A stretch of 58,377 nucleotides of DNA, taken from contig JAFGIP010000103.1 in the NCBI GenBank assembly GCA_016929525.1, positions 1 through 58,377 of the forward strand, read 5' to 3'. Position numbers and translations under genes: made by a program. Positions 9,301 to 18,298 of the stretch are shown here, one piece after another; the stretch's first letter is position 1, and each line of letters starts with the position of its first letter. A model generated the notes under the pieces. That model did not search any database. It was given only the letters and a program-made list of their open reading frames with translations, and was not told where the DNA came from. The DNA comes from Bacteroidales bacterium. GTDB lineage: Bacteria; Bacteroidota; Bacteroidia; Bacteroidales; UBA10428.

Positions 9301-10080
9301 TTAAATCATATCGAATTGATTATTTATCAACAAATTTTTCCCGGATATAGAAAAGTAACCTCTTTTTCTGCAATTCCATGTTGTAAAAATCACGGTAAGT
9401 GCAATACTAAATATTCTGAATATATTTGGCATAAGATTACCTAGTGCATCATCACTAATATTAAAAAGCACCCATGAGAGATTCATCAATATATGCAGGA
9501 AAATCGGTATCCGGAGATTTTCATTCCATTCTGCAAATAACCAGGCAAACCATAGCGCTCCTAAGAAAGTCACTATGAATATTCCAGTCGCTTCCGACAA
9601 ATTTAATCCTTGATAAAGGTGAACGCTTGCAAACAGGAGAGCACCCGGAACTGATGCCGGCAGAAATCCCCATTTTATCCGTCGGAATAATAAACCAAAT
9701 AAAAATCCTCTGAAAAGTATCTCTTCCATTACTCCGGCAATAATTGTTTTATGAAGTAGACTTAATTTATTGATCTCTTTATTAATTTCACCGGTGATTG
9801 AAGAGTTTAAAAGCATTGGTGAAACCTTAATTATTGAAAATTACAATCCAAATAACAGCCCTTTATTAATTTTAAGTTCCCTGAGGATGTTACAAAACCC
9901 GAAAAGAAAACCGATTGTTAGAACAATAGGAATTATCCACCAGGAATAATAGTAAATTAAACCGCTAATACCAGAGGGCATTGTTATCGTAAAAATGTCT
10001 GTGAAAATTCTGTTTCCGTAAAGTGCAAAAAGAAATGTCAGGATGATAATTGTTTAATGTGTAATTCTATTATATTTCAC
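9301..10080 (-). pseudogene. CPBP intramembrane protease gene with two in-frame TAA codons
   Basis: From a GTG at 10080, six bases after the purL stop, one reading frame of 260 codons runs to 9301 and reads as a complete CPBP (CAAX/Abi-type) membrane metalloprotease. It is interrupted by TAA at 10054-10056 (codon 9) and TAA at 9841-9843 (codon 80). The segment between the stops encodes hydrophobic helices (IIILTFLFALYGNRIF, WWIIPIVLTIGFLFGF). After the second stop, an intact 171-codon stretch from the ATG at 9816 carries the catalytic signatures EEILFR, FASVH and HILMN. There is no frameshift anywhere. Both stops are one base from a Leu TTA codon. I read this as recent nonsense inactivation, though two sequencing errors or production of the C-terminal piece alone cannot be excluded. 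Confidence 0.75.
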
Positions 10081-10086
10081 TTTTCG

Positions 10087-13000
10087 CTAACTATTTTTCT
10101 GAATCCATTCCCTGGCATTAACAAATGCTTCTATCCATGGTGATACCTCATCTTTTTTTCTTTCATCGGGATAGGCGGCCCAGTTCCATGGAAAAATAGA
10201 TCTTTCGAGGTGAGGCATAACTGCCAGATGACGACCATCTGCAGAACATAATCCGGCAACATTGTAATCCGATCCGTTAGGATTTCCCGGATACTTTTTA
10301 TAACTATATTTAAGTGCAACATTATACTCCTTTTCTTTTTTAGGCAAATTGAATTTGCCTTCTCCGTGTGCAACCCAGATTCCCAATCTCGAACCAGCAA
10401 GAGAATGTAACATTACAGAGTTGTTTTGAGGAATATTCACGTTTAGAAATGCCGATTCGAATTTATGAGAATCGTTAAAACTCATATAAGGTTTAGAATT
10501 ATGGTTTTTCACTATCAACCCAAGTTCCATCATTAGCTGGCAACCATTGCAAACTCCAAGACTTAAAGTATCTTTTCTTAGATAGAACTTTTCAAGTGAT
10601 TTGCGTGCTTTATCGTTGTATAGAAATGCACCGGCCCATCCTTTTGCACTTCCCAGAACATCGCTATTAGAGAATCCTCCTACAAATACGATCATATTGA
10701 TATCCTCAAGTGTTTCCCGTCCGGATATCAGATCTGTCATATGAACATCCTTAACGTCCATTCCTGCAAGGTACATGCTATATGCCATTTCACGATCGCC
10801 GTTTACACCCTTCTCACGAATAATAGCTGATTTAATTCCGGTAGATATTCTTCGTTTTAGATCAATGCCATAGTGTATAAGCTTTCCATTAAATTTATCT
10901 GGAAATTCAAACTGAAGTTCCTGGAGCTTATAATTTTTATATCTGTCAGTGGCTAACCCCCTTGCGGTTTGCTTACTATCAAGTAAGAATGAAGTTTTAT
11001 ACCAGACATCTCTATACGAATGAATATTTAACTTATATTTTATTTGTACGTTCGCTATTAACAGTATGGGCTTATCGATTACTGAACCAATATTAATTGC
11101 AGTAATATCTTCTTGCTTCAGAACTTTTATTATTTCATACGCATTTTCAACTTGAATAAGCAGTGCCGGCTGTTCACTAAAAAGAATTTTTATGCTATCG
11201 CCTTCCAATAAACTACTAAGATCAGCGTCAATGCCAATATCATTTCTTCCAAAACACATTTCTAATAAAGAAGTTATCAGACCCCCTGAAGAAACATCGT
11301 GGCCGGCCAGTAGTTTACCTGCTTTGATTAATTTCTGCATTTTGTTAAAGACCCTTACAAAGTATGCTGTATCTTCTATATTCGGTGTATCTGATCCCAA
11401 TCTGTTCACTACCTGTGCGAATGAACTTCCCCCGAGTGGAAACTGGAGTTCTGCAAAGGGAATATATAGAAGACTACTTCCTTTAATAGGTTTTAAGACA
11501 GGTTCAACAATATTTCTGAAGTCTTCAACTTCGGCAATAGCAGAAATAATAACTGTTCCGGGTGAGAATACAACCTTCCCGTCTGGGTATTTCTGTGTCA
11601 TTGACAAAGAATCTTTACCTGTAGGAATATTAATACCCAATTCAATTGCGAACCGGCTTGCAGCTTCAACGGCTTTATAAAGTCTGGCATCTTCACCATT
11701 GTTTTTACAAGGCCACATCCAGTTTGCACTCAGAGAGACTGACTTCAAACCATTTGTTAGCGGAGCCCAGATAATATTGGTCAGTGCTTCGGCAATGGAA
11801 AGTATTGAACCGGATGCAGGATCAATAAGAGCGCTTACCGGTGCATGTCCTATCGCAGTGGCAATACCTTTGTAACCTGAATAATCAAGGGCTGATACTG
11901 CTACATTATTTAGAGGAAGCTGAATAATTCCGGCAGTTTGCTGCTTTGCAACTTTACCGGTAACAGACCTGTCTACTTTGTTTGTAAGCCAATCCTTGCA
12001 AGCAACAGCTTCTAACTGTAGCACCTGATTAACATAATCATATATTTTCTCTGAAGTGTATTCAACAGGTTTAAACTTCTCGCTGGCAGTGGAATCAACC
12101 ATAATGGTTTTAGGTGGATTACCAAACATGTCTTCCAGTTTCAAATCGATAGGTCTTTTACCATGTTTATCTTCAAATACAAAATGATGATCGCCGGTTG
12201 CCGCACCAATATCATATATAGGAGCACGTTCCCTGTCCGAGACATTTTTAAGTAAACTGATATTTTTTTCTTTAATAACAAGCCCCATTCGTTCCTGGGA
12301 CTCGTTACCGACAATTTCTTTTGCTGACAGGGTAGGATCACCAATGGGGAGTTTGTCCAAACTGATTTTTCCTCCTGTTTTTTCAATAAGTTCAGATAAG
12401 CAATTCAAATGTCCGCCTGCACCATGATCGTGTATTGAGACAATTGGGTTTTCATCGAGTTCTGCCATGGCACGAATAGCATTGCACACTCTTTTTTGCA
12501 TTTCGGGATTCGAACGCTGCACGGCATTCAGTTCTATTGTGTTATCGTATTCTCCTGTTGCAACCGATGATACTGCACCACCACCCATTCCAATGCGATA
12601 GTTATCACCTCCGAGTAATACTATTCTATCACCTTTTTCAGGTTCACCTTTTTCACTGTCCATTTTTTTTCCAAATCCTATACCTCCTGCAAGCATTATT
12701 ACTTTATCATATCCATAAAACTTGTCATTTTCAGTATGTTCAAATGTAAGGACACTTCCGCAAATAAGAGGCTGACCAAATTTATTTCCAAAATCACTTG
12801 CTCCGTTCGAAGCTTTAACCAGAATTTGAGAAGGAGTCTGATAGAGCCATTTTCGCGTCTGATTTTCTTTTTCCCAATTTCTTTCTTCACTAAGCCTTGG
12901 GTAAGAAGTCATATAAACTGCCGTTCCGGCCAGGGGTAATGCTGCTTTTCCTCCTGCAAGCCGGTCACGTATCTCACCTCCGGTGCCTGTTGCAGCCCCA

Positions 13001-13776
13001 TTGAATGGTTCAACAGTTGTAGGAAAATTATGCGTTTCAGCTTTCAGTGATAACACTGATTCGATATCTTTTATTTTGAAATAATCCGGTTTATCCTGGG
13101 TTTCAGGGGAAAATTGTTCAATAACCGGCCCCTGTAGAAATGCACAATTATCTTTATAAGCTGAAATTACCTGATTGGGGTTTTGACGGGTAGTTAATTT
13201 AATAAGCTGAAATAGAGAAGCTTTCTTTTCTTCACCATCGATAATGAATGTGCCATTAAATATTTTGTGTCGGCAATGCTCTGAATTCACCTGAGAAAAC
13301 CCAAAGATCTCGCTATCGGTGAGTTTTCTGCCTAATTTCTTGCTTAGCTCATCCAGGTATTGTACTTCTTCTTCACTCAAAGCCAGACCTTCAGATTCAT
13401 TATAATACGCAATATCATCGATATATATAATTGGTTCAGGCACAGCATTAATAGTAAAGAGGTTCTGCTCAAGTTTATGATAAACATGCTGGAGCATTGG
13501 GTCATGATCGGGATTGCTCGAATCGACCAGAAAAAACTCTTCAATTCTTTCAATACCTTCTATACCCATATTTTGAGTGATTTCAACAGCATTTGTGCTC
13601 CAGGGAGTGATCATCTCTTTCCGCGGACCGATGAAATTGCCTTTAATAGTCTGGTCTGTTAGATATTCAGCACCTGAGAATAACCAAGACAGTCGCTTAA
13701 TAACAGAAGTATTTAATTTTTTTTTTGACTCTAATGCAATTACCTTTTGTTCTTTACCACTAAAAAAATGGACCAT
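10087..13776 (-). CDS. purL: Phosphoribosylformylglycinamidine synthase (single-chain PurL)
   Basis: This 1229-residue enzyme converts FGAR, ATP and glutamine to FGAM in the fourth step of de novo purine synthesis. The single-chain architecture is complete: an N-terminal PurS-like domain, a linker carrying EVQYLDELSKKLGR and SQVNSEHCRHK (about residues 130-185), the tandem AIRS-like synthetase halves with KAETHNFPTTVEPFNGAATGTGG motifs, and a C-terminal class I glutamine amidotransferase with nucleophile Cys1076 in LGVCNGCQ and a following HGEGKF His. Length fits the large form used by Proteobacteria and most Bacteroidota, not the split PurSQL type. The ATG at 13776 lies about 30 bp from a TACTTTTG promoter element. 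The broken CPBP gene follows immediately. Sequence is intact throughout. Confidence 0.97.
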   Translation of the reverse strand: MVHFFSGKEQKVIALESKKKLNTSVIKRLSWLFSGAEYLTDQTIKGNFIGPRKEMITPWSTNAVEITQNMGIEGIERIEEFFLVDSSNPDHDPMLQHVYHKLEQNLFTINAVPEPIIYIDDIAYYNESEGLALSEEEVQYLDELSKKLGRKLTDSEIFGFSQVNSEHCRHKIFNGTFIIDGEEKKASLFQLIKLTTRQNPNQVISAYKDNCAFLQGPVIEQFSPETQDKPDYFKIKDIESVLSLKAETHNFPTTVEPFNGAATGTGGEIRDRLAGGKAALPLAGTAVYMTSYPRLSEERNWEKENQTRKWLYQTPSQILVKASNGASDFGNKFGQPLICGSVLTFEHTENDKFYGYDKVIMLAGGIGFGKKMDSEKGEPEKGDRIVLLGGDNYRIGMGGGAVSSVATGEYDNTIELNAVQRSNPEMQKRVCNAIRAMAELDENPIVSIHDHGAGGHLNCLSELIEKTGGKISLDKLPIGDPTLSAKEIVGNESQERMGLVIKEKNISLLKNVSDRERAPIYDIGAATGDHHFVFEDKHGKRPIDLKLEDMFGNPPKTIMVDSTASEKFKPVEYTSEKIYDYVNQVLQLEAVACKDWLTNKVDRSVTGKVAKQQTAGIIQLPLNNVAVSALDYSGYKGIATAIGHAPVSALIDPASGSILSIAEALTNIIWAPLTNGLKSVSLSANWMWPCKNNGEDARLYKAVEAASRFAIELGINIPTGKDSLSMTQKYPDGKVVFSPGTVIISAIAEVEDFRNIVEPVLKPIKGSSLLYIPFAELQFPLGGSSFAQVVNRLGSDTPNIEDTAYFVRVFNKMQKLIKAGKLLAGHDVSSGGLITSLLEMCFGRNDIGIDADLSSLLEGDSIKILFSEQPALLIQVENAYEIIKVLKQEDITAINIGSVIDKPILLIANVQIKYKLNIHSYRDVWYKTSFLLDSKQTARGLATDRYKNYKLQELQFEFPDKFNGKLIHYGIDLKRRISTGIKSAIIREKGVNGDREMAYSMYLAGMDVKDVHMTDLISGRETLEDINMIVFVGGFSNSDVLGSAKGWAGAFLYNDKARKSLEKFYLRKDTLSLGVCNGCQLMMELGLIVKNHNSKPYMSFNDSHKFESAFLNVNIPQNNSVMLHSLAGSRLGIWVAHGEGKFNLPKKEKEYNVALKYSYKKYPGNPNGSDYNVAGLCSADGRHLAVMPHLERSIFPWNWAAYPDERKKDEVSPWIEAFVNAREWIQKNS

Positions 13777-13812
13777 ATGCTAACTAAATTGAAATGGATT
13801 TACAATTTGCAG

Positions 13813-13853
13813 CAAAAGTACGAATCTGGAAATTATTATTTCCGATTTTCCAG
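13813..13853 (-). promoter_or_regulatory. purL promoter -7 element with overlapping inverted repeats
   Basis: On the reverse strand 13820-13813 reads TACTTTTG, an exact TAnnTTTG match, about 37 bp before the purL ATG. Upstream of it, GGAAAT-tatt-ATTTCC (13828-13843) and CTGGAAA/TTTCCAG (13826-13832, 13847-13853) form nested inverted repeats where the -33 box should be; no good TTTG is present there. The arrangement suggests an operator or activator site controlling purL. It is inferred from sequence only. Confidence 0.4.
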
Positions 13854-13878
13854 GCAATTGTTAACAATTCTGGAAAAC

Positions 13879-15264
13879 TCATTCACACTTTCGATTTACA
13901 GGGATTATTTCAATATCTGAGTTCTGGTGGAGATAATTTCTTAGAATTTGTTGCACATCTCTGTTATCTTCAAATATAGCAATAGATTCAAACAGTTCTT
14001 CCTTGTTGCCTTTAGTACATTCTTTGTCTATATAGCCATATCCCAGGTACTTGCCACATTCTACTGCTACTACTGCAATTTCATCTACAGTACGTCCATC
14101 GCCTATAATCAGATAACTATCATCGTGATATCTTAAAGAATTAATTAATTTATTTGCTCTATTATTATATTTATCAAAACTTTCTAATCCGATACAAGCT
14201 CCTTTGCACATTGCTATATCATAATGAAAACAGGCCCCTGAAGAATTGTATAAACCACATAATTTTTGGCACAGATCATATTTTTCAATTTGAACCTCTA
14301 TAAAATTTCTTCCTGATTTCTGATTGCTAAATGAGCATAATGGCATTCCATTCTTTTCCTTATTCTTTTCCAGAGAGAATCTTATGTAACCTGCATTATC
14401 GATATAGGTATATAAACCATACTGAGATAATGCTCTCCTTTGAGCTCTGTTATACAAAGGCTTATACTTCTTTATTTCATGTGATTCTTTTAACAATGCA
14501 ATTAATTCATTTCCTGTTTTCTCATAGTCTATTTCTACAATCTCATTACGCATCTCGATAGATTTTTTTGATGTAAAGTTTCTGAAATGACTTAATATTC
14601 TCATTCGGATATTTTTGCTTTTACCAATGTAAATTAACTGCTGTTTATCATTGAAAAAGTAGTAAACACCCGGTTCTTCAGGTAAATTTTTCAATTTACT
14701 GAGATCAAATTTGGGATGGAGATCAATTTTATCAATTCCTAATAAATCATTATGAATTAGATTTATATTATTATTTATTGCCATTAAATATTCAAATAAT
14801 TTGACTGTTGCTAAAGTATCTCCCGAGGCCCTGTGACGATCATTTATTGTTATACCAAGATGTTTGCATAATCTTCCAAGACTATACGACTGTAGCCCCG
14901 GGATCAGTTTTCGACTGAGTTGGACTGTACACAGTTTATCACGTTTATAATTATACCCAAGTCTTTTAAATTCATTTCTTATAAAATGATAATCAAATGA
15001 AACGTTGTGGGCAATAAAAATGCAGTTATCTGTAAGTTCGACAATCTCTTTCGCTACTTCAAAAAATCTGGGTGCTCCTGCAACCATTTCATTGGAGATA
15101 CCAGTGAGACTTGTAATATGGTATAGAATTTTTTTTTCCGGATTTATCAATGTTGAATATTCACCTACTATTTTATTGCCATCATGAATATAAATTGCAA
15201 TTTCAGTAATTTTCTCATTTACCGGACTTCCCCCTGTAGTTTCAATATCAACGATAGCATACAT
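13879..15264 (-). CDS. DnaQ-like exonuclease / GIY-YIG endonuclease fusion
   Basis: A 461-residue two-nuclease protein. Residues 1-165 form a DEDDh 3'-5' exonuclease domain: D6 and E8 in VDIETTG, D91 in HNVSFDYHF, then H144 and D149 in HRASGDTLAT. Residues about 193-275 are a UvrC/Cho-like GIY-YIG domain with PGVYYFF, LIYIGKSKNIRMR and a C-terminal catalytic Glu candidate in ELIALLKESHEIKKYKP. The remaining ~180 residues include a Cys-containing region (YDLCQKLCGLY, CFHYDIAMCKGAC) that may bind a metal. The same domain order occurs in a known family of bacterial DEDDh/UvrC-like fusions, also found in actinobacteria, presumed to act in DNA repair. It lies upstream of purL on the same strand, separated by 102 bp. 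The ATG at 15264 gives the canonical N-terminal beta strand. Confidence 0.92.
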   Translation of the reverse strand: MYAIVDIETTGGSPVNEKITEIAIYIHDGNKIVGEYSTLINPEKKILYHITSLTGISNEMVAGAPRFFEVAKEIVELTDNCIFIAHNVSFDYHFIRNEFKRLGYNYKRDKLCTVQLSRKLIPGLQSYSLGRLCKHLGITINDRHRASGDTLATVKLFEYLMAINNNINLIHNDLLGIDKIDLHPKFDLSKLKNLPEEPGVYYFFNDKQQLIYIGKSKNIRMRILSHFRNFTSKKSIEMRNEIVEIDYEKTGNELIALLKESHEIKKYKPLYNRAQRRALSQYGLYTYIDNAGYIRFSLEKNKEKNGMPLCSFSNQKSGRNFIEVQIEKYDLCQKLCGLYNSSGACFHYDIAMCKGACIGLESFDKYNNRANKLINSLRYHDDSYLIIGDGRTVDEIAVVAVECGKYLGYGYIDKECTKGNKEELFESIAIFEDNRDVQQILRNYLHQNSDIEIIPVNRKCE

Positions 15265-15402
15265 GTATATAAAATTATATCAACTGCAATACATGTTTAT
15301 TAAAATTAAATCAAGTTATAAACAGAATGAATGAATATTCCATAATTGCTTTTATGATATTATGGACAAGACGGTTCAGTTTTTTACCAATTCCGTTACA
15401 TG

Positions 15403-15467
15403 AAAAAAGCTCTGCATAGGGATGCAGAGCCAGAGACCGTTAGCGCGTGTGACTGATATAAGGTAGG
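15403..15467 (-). ncRNA. Candidate ~65-nt small RNA with own promoter and terminator
   Basis: On the reverse strand, a promoter (TTTG at 15503-15500, 19-bp spacer, TACTTTTA at 15480-15473) is followed after about 60 nt by a perfect 9-bp hairpin (GCTCTGCAT, CCCT loop, ATGCAGAGC; 15430-15409) and six T residues (15408-15403). The predicted transcript has no start codon followed by a usable ORF. The small unit sits alone between the DnaQ/GIY-YIG gene and a forward-oriented orphan. It could be a free-standing sRNA or an attenuated leader of the nuclease gene, whose start is 138 nt further on. The end points are predicted from consensus spacing only. Confidence 0.5.
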
Positions 15468-15472
15468 ATGTG

Positions 15473-15503
15473 TAAAAGTAAATAATAATCTTTAAAATCC
15501 AAA
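15473..15503 (-). promoter_or_regulatory. Bacteroidota-type promoter of the candidate sRNA
   Basis: TTTG and TACTTTTA (7 of 8 to TAnnTTTG) are separated by exactly 19 bp on the reverse strand, matching the primary sigma factor consensus known from Bacteroides. A perfect palindrome, AGAACA-gca-TGTTCT, lies 30 bp further upstream at 15533-15547 and may be a regulator site. Confidence 0.45.
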
Positions 15504-15532
15504 CATTTGATAAAATTAATCAGTTTTTTAAA

Positions 15533-15547
15533 AGAACAGCATGTTCT
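15533..15547. repeat. 15-bp palindrome AGAACAgcaTGTTCT
   Basis: A perfect 6+3+6 inverted repeat in a 631-bp stretch without protein-coding genes, just upstream of the candidate sRNA promoter. It resembles a dimeric regulator operator; the half-site GAAC/GTTC recalls Gram-positive LexA boxes, but the spacing differs by one base. The remainder of 15548-15785 is AT-rich with no visible feature. Confidence 0.35.
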
Positions 15548-15785
15548 GTTTCAACTGCTATTTCCTATGAGACCTACAATACAGTACATTTAAAATTAAT
15601 ATGAATTTGGTTATGGTTTAATTTTAAGCTATTGCAGTCTAAACATAGATTTTAAATATTTTTAAAAAGGTCTGACGTATTTAAAAAATATTATAAATAT
15701 TAAAAGTCTTTGTATGAATATCAAGTAAAAGAATTTTGTTAACAGAGAAGCAGTTTGTTAAAAAAGTAACTGATTCGATGTATTT

Positions 15786-15816
15786 ATTGGCTATGTAAAT
15801 TTTTTCTTTATATTTG
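15786..15816 (+). promoter_or_regulatory. Promoter of the 15896 gene
   Basis: A perfect TATATTTG (TAnnTTTG consensus) at 15809-15816 is preceded at 19-bp spacing by ATTG (15786-15789; consensus TTTG). The predicted start point near 15822 leaves a leader of about 70 nt before the ATG at 15896. Confidence 0.55.
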
Positions 15817-15895
15817 TCACCGTCGTTTAAGGCACCTGTTTATTGTCAATATAAATTCGGCTATTACATTATCACATTGAGTATTTAAAGGTAAG

Positions 15896-16372
15896 ATGAG
15901 AAAGAATGAGACATTAGAAGAAATGGTCGCCAGACGCAATAAGCGTCTGAAAAGCCTTTTCTCAAGAAACGGATTAAATATTAGACTGGTCGGCGATGAA
16001 CAAAAGCCGGCAGTGATTATGGATGAATCAGTGGTATTATCGTGTTATGTAAAGAACTTCGATCTGCATTTCACACAGGAACCATTCAGCGATGAAATTG
16101 TGAAAACAGTTAAACTGAAGCATGAGCCAGACATAACCCGATTCGAACTTCAGGAAGTAATTGAACTATGCAAGCACAGACCTGTTTACAGAATTCTCTT
16201 AAAGAAGACAGATCTGTATCTTGTCGGGTATAATTACCTTAATTCTGAAGATTCTGTGGGAAGGTATCCGGTGTTTGCAAAGCATAAGCCCAAAGTGTAT
16301 TTCGACAAAGCCTATGCTGAAAAGGTAGCGGCTAATTTAGCAGAAGACGGATACGAAATAGACATCGTTTAA
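15896..16372 (+). CDS. Hypothetical cytosolic protein, 158 aa
   Basis: No family is recognised. The protein lacks a signal peptide or membrane segment and has a basic N-terminal helix (residues 1-25, ETLEEMVARRNKRLKSLFSR), a mixed alpha/beta body with VVLSCYVKNFDLHFT and VYRILLKKTDLYLVGYNYL, and a C-terminal helix followed by EIDIV. Codon use looks like its neighbours, and it has a near-consensus promoter and a leader of about 70 nt, so it is a real gene. It is transcribed alone, converging on a histidine-kinase gene 78 bp away. It could be a small regulatory or nucleic-acid-binding protein given the basic N-terminus, but that is speculative. Confidence 0.7.
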   Translation: MRKNETLEEMVARRNKRLKSLFSRNGLNIRLVGDEQKPAVIMDESVVLSCYVKNFDLHFTQEPFSDEIVKTVKLKHEPDITRFELQEVIELCKHRPVYRILLKKTDLYLVGYNYLNSEDSVGRYPVFAKHKPKVYFDKAYAEKVAANLAEDGYEIDIV

Positions 16373-16450
16373 ATATTTCTATAGTCATTATAAATAGTGC
16401 TTAGCCCCAATCGGTGATTTAGTGTATAACTAGATATATTATCACAATCC

Positions 16451-17746
16451 TTATAATTTTATATTGCCAGCATAACTGTCTTTAGATGGAAGTGTAAAAC
16501 TAAATTTGCTGCCTGTTCCTGGACTTGATTCAAACCAGATTTCTCCTCCTAATAAATTTACCAGATGTTTGGTTATTGATAAACCTATTCCTGTACCTGC
16601 GTATATTTTTCTGCTGTTTGCTTCAATTTTTCTGAATCGCTTAAAAATATCTTCCTGATCGTCTACTTTTATTCCTAAACCGGTGTCTTCTACTTCGAAT
16701 AATAAAATATCTTTTTGATTTCTGCAGGTATATTTTATGTAACCTTTTTCAGTAAACTTGATTGAATTAATTAAAAGATTTGTAAGTATTTGTTTGAGGC
16801 GAACATGATCTGTGCGAATGATAAGTTTTTCAGGTATCGTAAAATACCTGATTTCAATACCACGAGCAACAGGATTGAATTCATTTTCTTCCAGCATAAT
16901 CAAAATTTCAGAAAAGAGTTGATTAACATCAACTTCAGTGATTTTAATTTTAAGTTCACCGGCTTCTATCCTTGAAATATCCATGATGTTTTCTATGAGC
17001 CTGAGCAGATAAAGACCACTCTGATTAATGGTTTTAAGATATAATTCCTTTTTCCGGGATGTAAGATTGCTTTGAAGAAGTTGTGTGAATCCTAAGATCG
17101 AATTCATAGGTGTACGGATTTCATGACTCATGTTTGCTAAAAACGATGACTTAAGTTTATCGGAATATTCGGCTTTTTCCTTTTCCTTTATATATCTGTT
17201 TTTCAGATATATCATTAGAAAAGTACTTATTCCGAGATATATGATTAATCCGGAATATACATCGATTATCCTTAATTTCTCATTTTCGTAATTACTTAGT
17301 AAAGAAGGTAACCGGAATTCGACAAGGAACATTGCTACCAGATTCAGAAATGAGAATATGATTATATACATCCGTATTCTTCCGCTCCATAAAAAAAGCA
17401 ATACGGAGTATGCCACAACAAAAACATATATTATTGGTCCTTTCGATCCATAATTTTCAAACCATAAAAGATCCAGCAGAATAATTGAAAATATAGTAAG
17501 AACCCATTTTGACAGAAGAAAATTCCTTTTTCTTTTTGTGTAAAAATATAATGTGACGAATATAATAATTCCAGCACCGGTTAATACAGTCAGGTAATTA
17601 CTTATATCCAGGAAACTATTAAATATAAACCCAGTTATACTTGCTATGATCGCAACAATTGTACATATCAAAATAAATTGATTCTCATATCCATATACTT
17701 CCGGATCGCCAACTACTGTGTGCAGTATTTTGCGTATTGATTTCAC
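16451..17746 (-). CDS. Membrane sensor histidine kinase (HisKA type)
   Basis: The N-terminal half (residues about 25-183) has six predicted transmembrane helices with very short loops, so the sensor is membrane-integral. A HisKA domain follows with phospho-acceptor His208 in MSHEIRTPMNSILGF, then a HATPase_c domain with N-box around residues 319-331 (QILTNLLINSIKF), G1 DTGLGI at 354-359 and G2 GTGIGLSI at 384-391. There is no receiver domain and no adjacent response-regulator gene, so this is an orphan kinase. The start is a GTG at 17746: no in-frame ATG exists upstream and the next Met is deep in the membrane domain. Upstream on the same strand is arfB, 115 bp away. Signal and partner are unknown. 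Confidence 0.9.
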   Translation of the reverse strand: MKSIRKILHTVVGDPEVYGYENQFILICTIVAIIASITGFIFNSFLDISNYLTVLTGAGIIIFVTLYFYTKRKRNFLLSKWVLTIFSIILLDLLWFENYGSKGPIIYVFVVAYSVLLFLWSGRIRMYIIIFSFLNLVAMFLVEFRLPSLLSNYENEKLRIIDVYSGLIIYLGISTFLMIYLKNRYIKEKEKAEYSDKLKSSFLANMSHEIRTPMNSILGFTQLLQSNLTSRKKELYLKTINQSGLYLLRLIENIMDISRIEAGELKIKITEVDVNQLFSEILIMLEENEFNPVARGIEIRYFTIPEKLIIRTDHVRLKQILTNLLINSIKFTEKGYIKYTCRNQKDILLFEVEDTGLGIKVDDQEDIFKRFRKIEANSRKIYAGTGIGLSITKHLVNLLGGEIWFESSPGTGSKFSFTLPSKDSYAGNIKL

Positions 17747-17861
17747 CGGTGGGGTATAAATTTATGTCAAGAATGATCTAAACAGAAAAGCAAACTTCAT
17801 AATAAATATAGCTAATCTTTTCAAGTATACATAACCTGCAGACAGCAAAAGTGATGCGCTT

Positions 17862-18275
17862 TTAAATAAGATTTCTCCTTTGATGTTTTTTTTCGGCAAG
17901 TTTACGCTTATTTTCTAAACGTTTTTTTATTGAAGCAGCATTTGGCCTTGTCCTATATCTTTTCTTAGGTCTAAGTAATGCACTGTAAAGAAGTAAATAC
18001 ATTTTTTCAGCTGCATCCTCTCTGTTTTTCGATTGTGATCTTGTAGTTTGAGAAGTAACAAGTATATCCCCCTCTTTTGTTATTTGCTTTCCAAGCTTTT
18101 TAATAATACATTTTTTCTCATCCGAATTAAATACTTCGGTATTAATTATATTAAAGCGTAACTCAACACGGGTACTTACCTTATTCACATTCTGACCTCC
18201 GGGACCGCTGCTGCGTGAGAATTCATATACGAATTCATTTTCAAGACCTTTATTTTTTAAATCTTTGATTAGCAT
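17862..18275 (-). CDS. arfB: Alternative ribosome-rescue factor ArfB (YaeJ-like peptidyl-tRNA hydrolase)
   Basis: A 137-residue protein with the release-factor catalytic GGQ motif at residues 26-28 (RSSGPGGQNVNKVSTRVELRF) and a highly basic C-terminal tail (about residues 104-137, rich in Lys and Arg, ending KKHQRRNLI). ArfB enters stalled ribosomes lacking a codon in the A site, places its tail in the empty mRNA channel and hydrolyses the peptidyl-tRNA. Length and both functional parts match the family, and the stop-codon-recognition domain of true release factors is absent as expected. The gene starts at the ATG at 18275, just beyond the terminator of the upstream transporter gene, so it is probably transcribed from its own promoter. 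Confidence 0.95.
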   Translation of the reverse strand: MLIKDLKNKGLENEFVYEFSRSSGPGGQNVNKVSTRVELRFNIINTEVFNSDEKKCIIKKLGKQITKEGDILVTSQTTRSQSKNREDAAEKMYLLLYSALLRPKKRYRTRPNAASIKKRLENKRKLAEKKHQRRNLI

Positions 18276-18298
18276 ACTGCAAATTAATGCATAATAAT

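Noticed and set aside
11192-13662. Several forward-strand ORFs opposite purL
   Set aside because: They are shadows of the purL codons; none has its own promoter or recognised domain, whereas PurL is intact.
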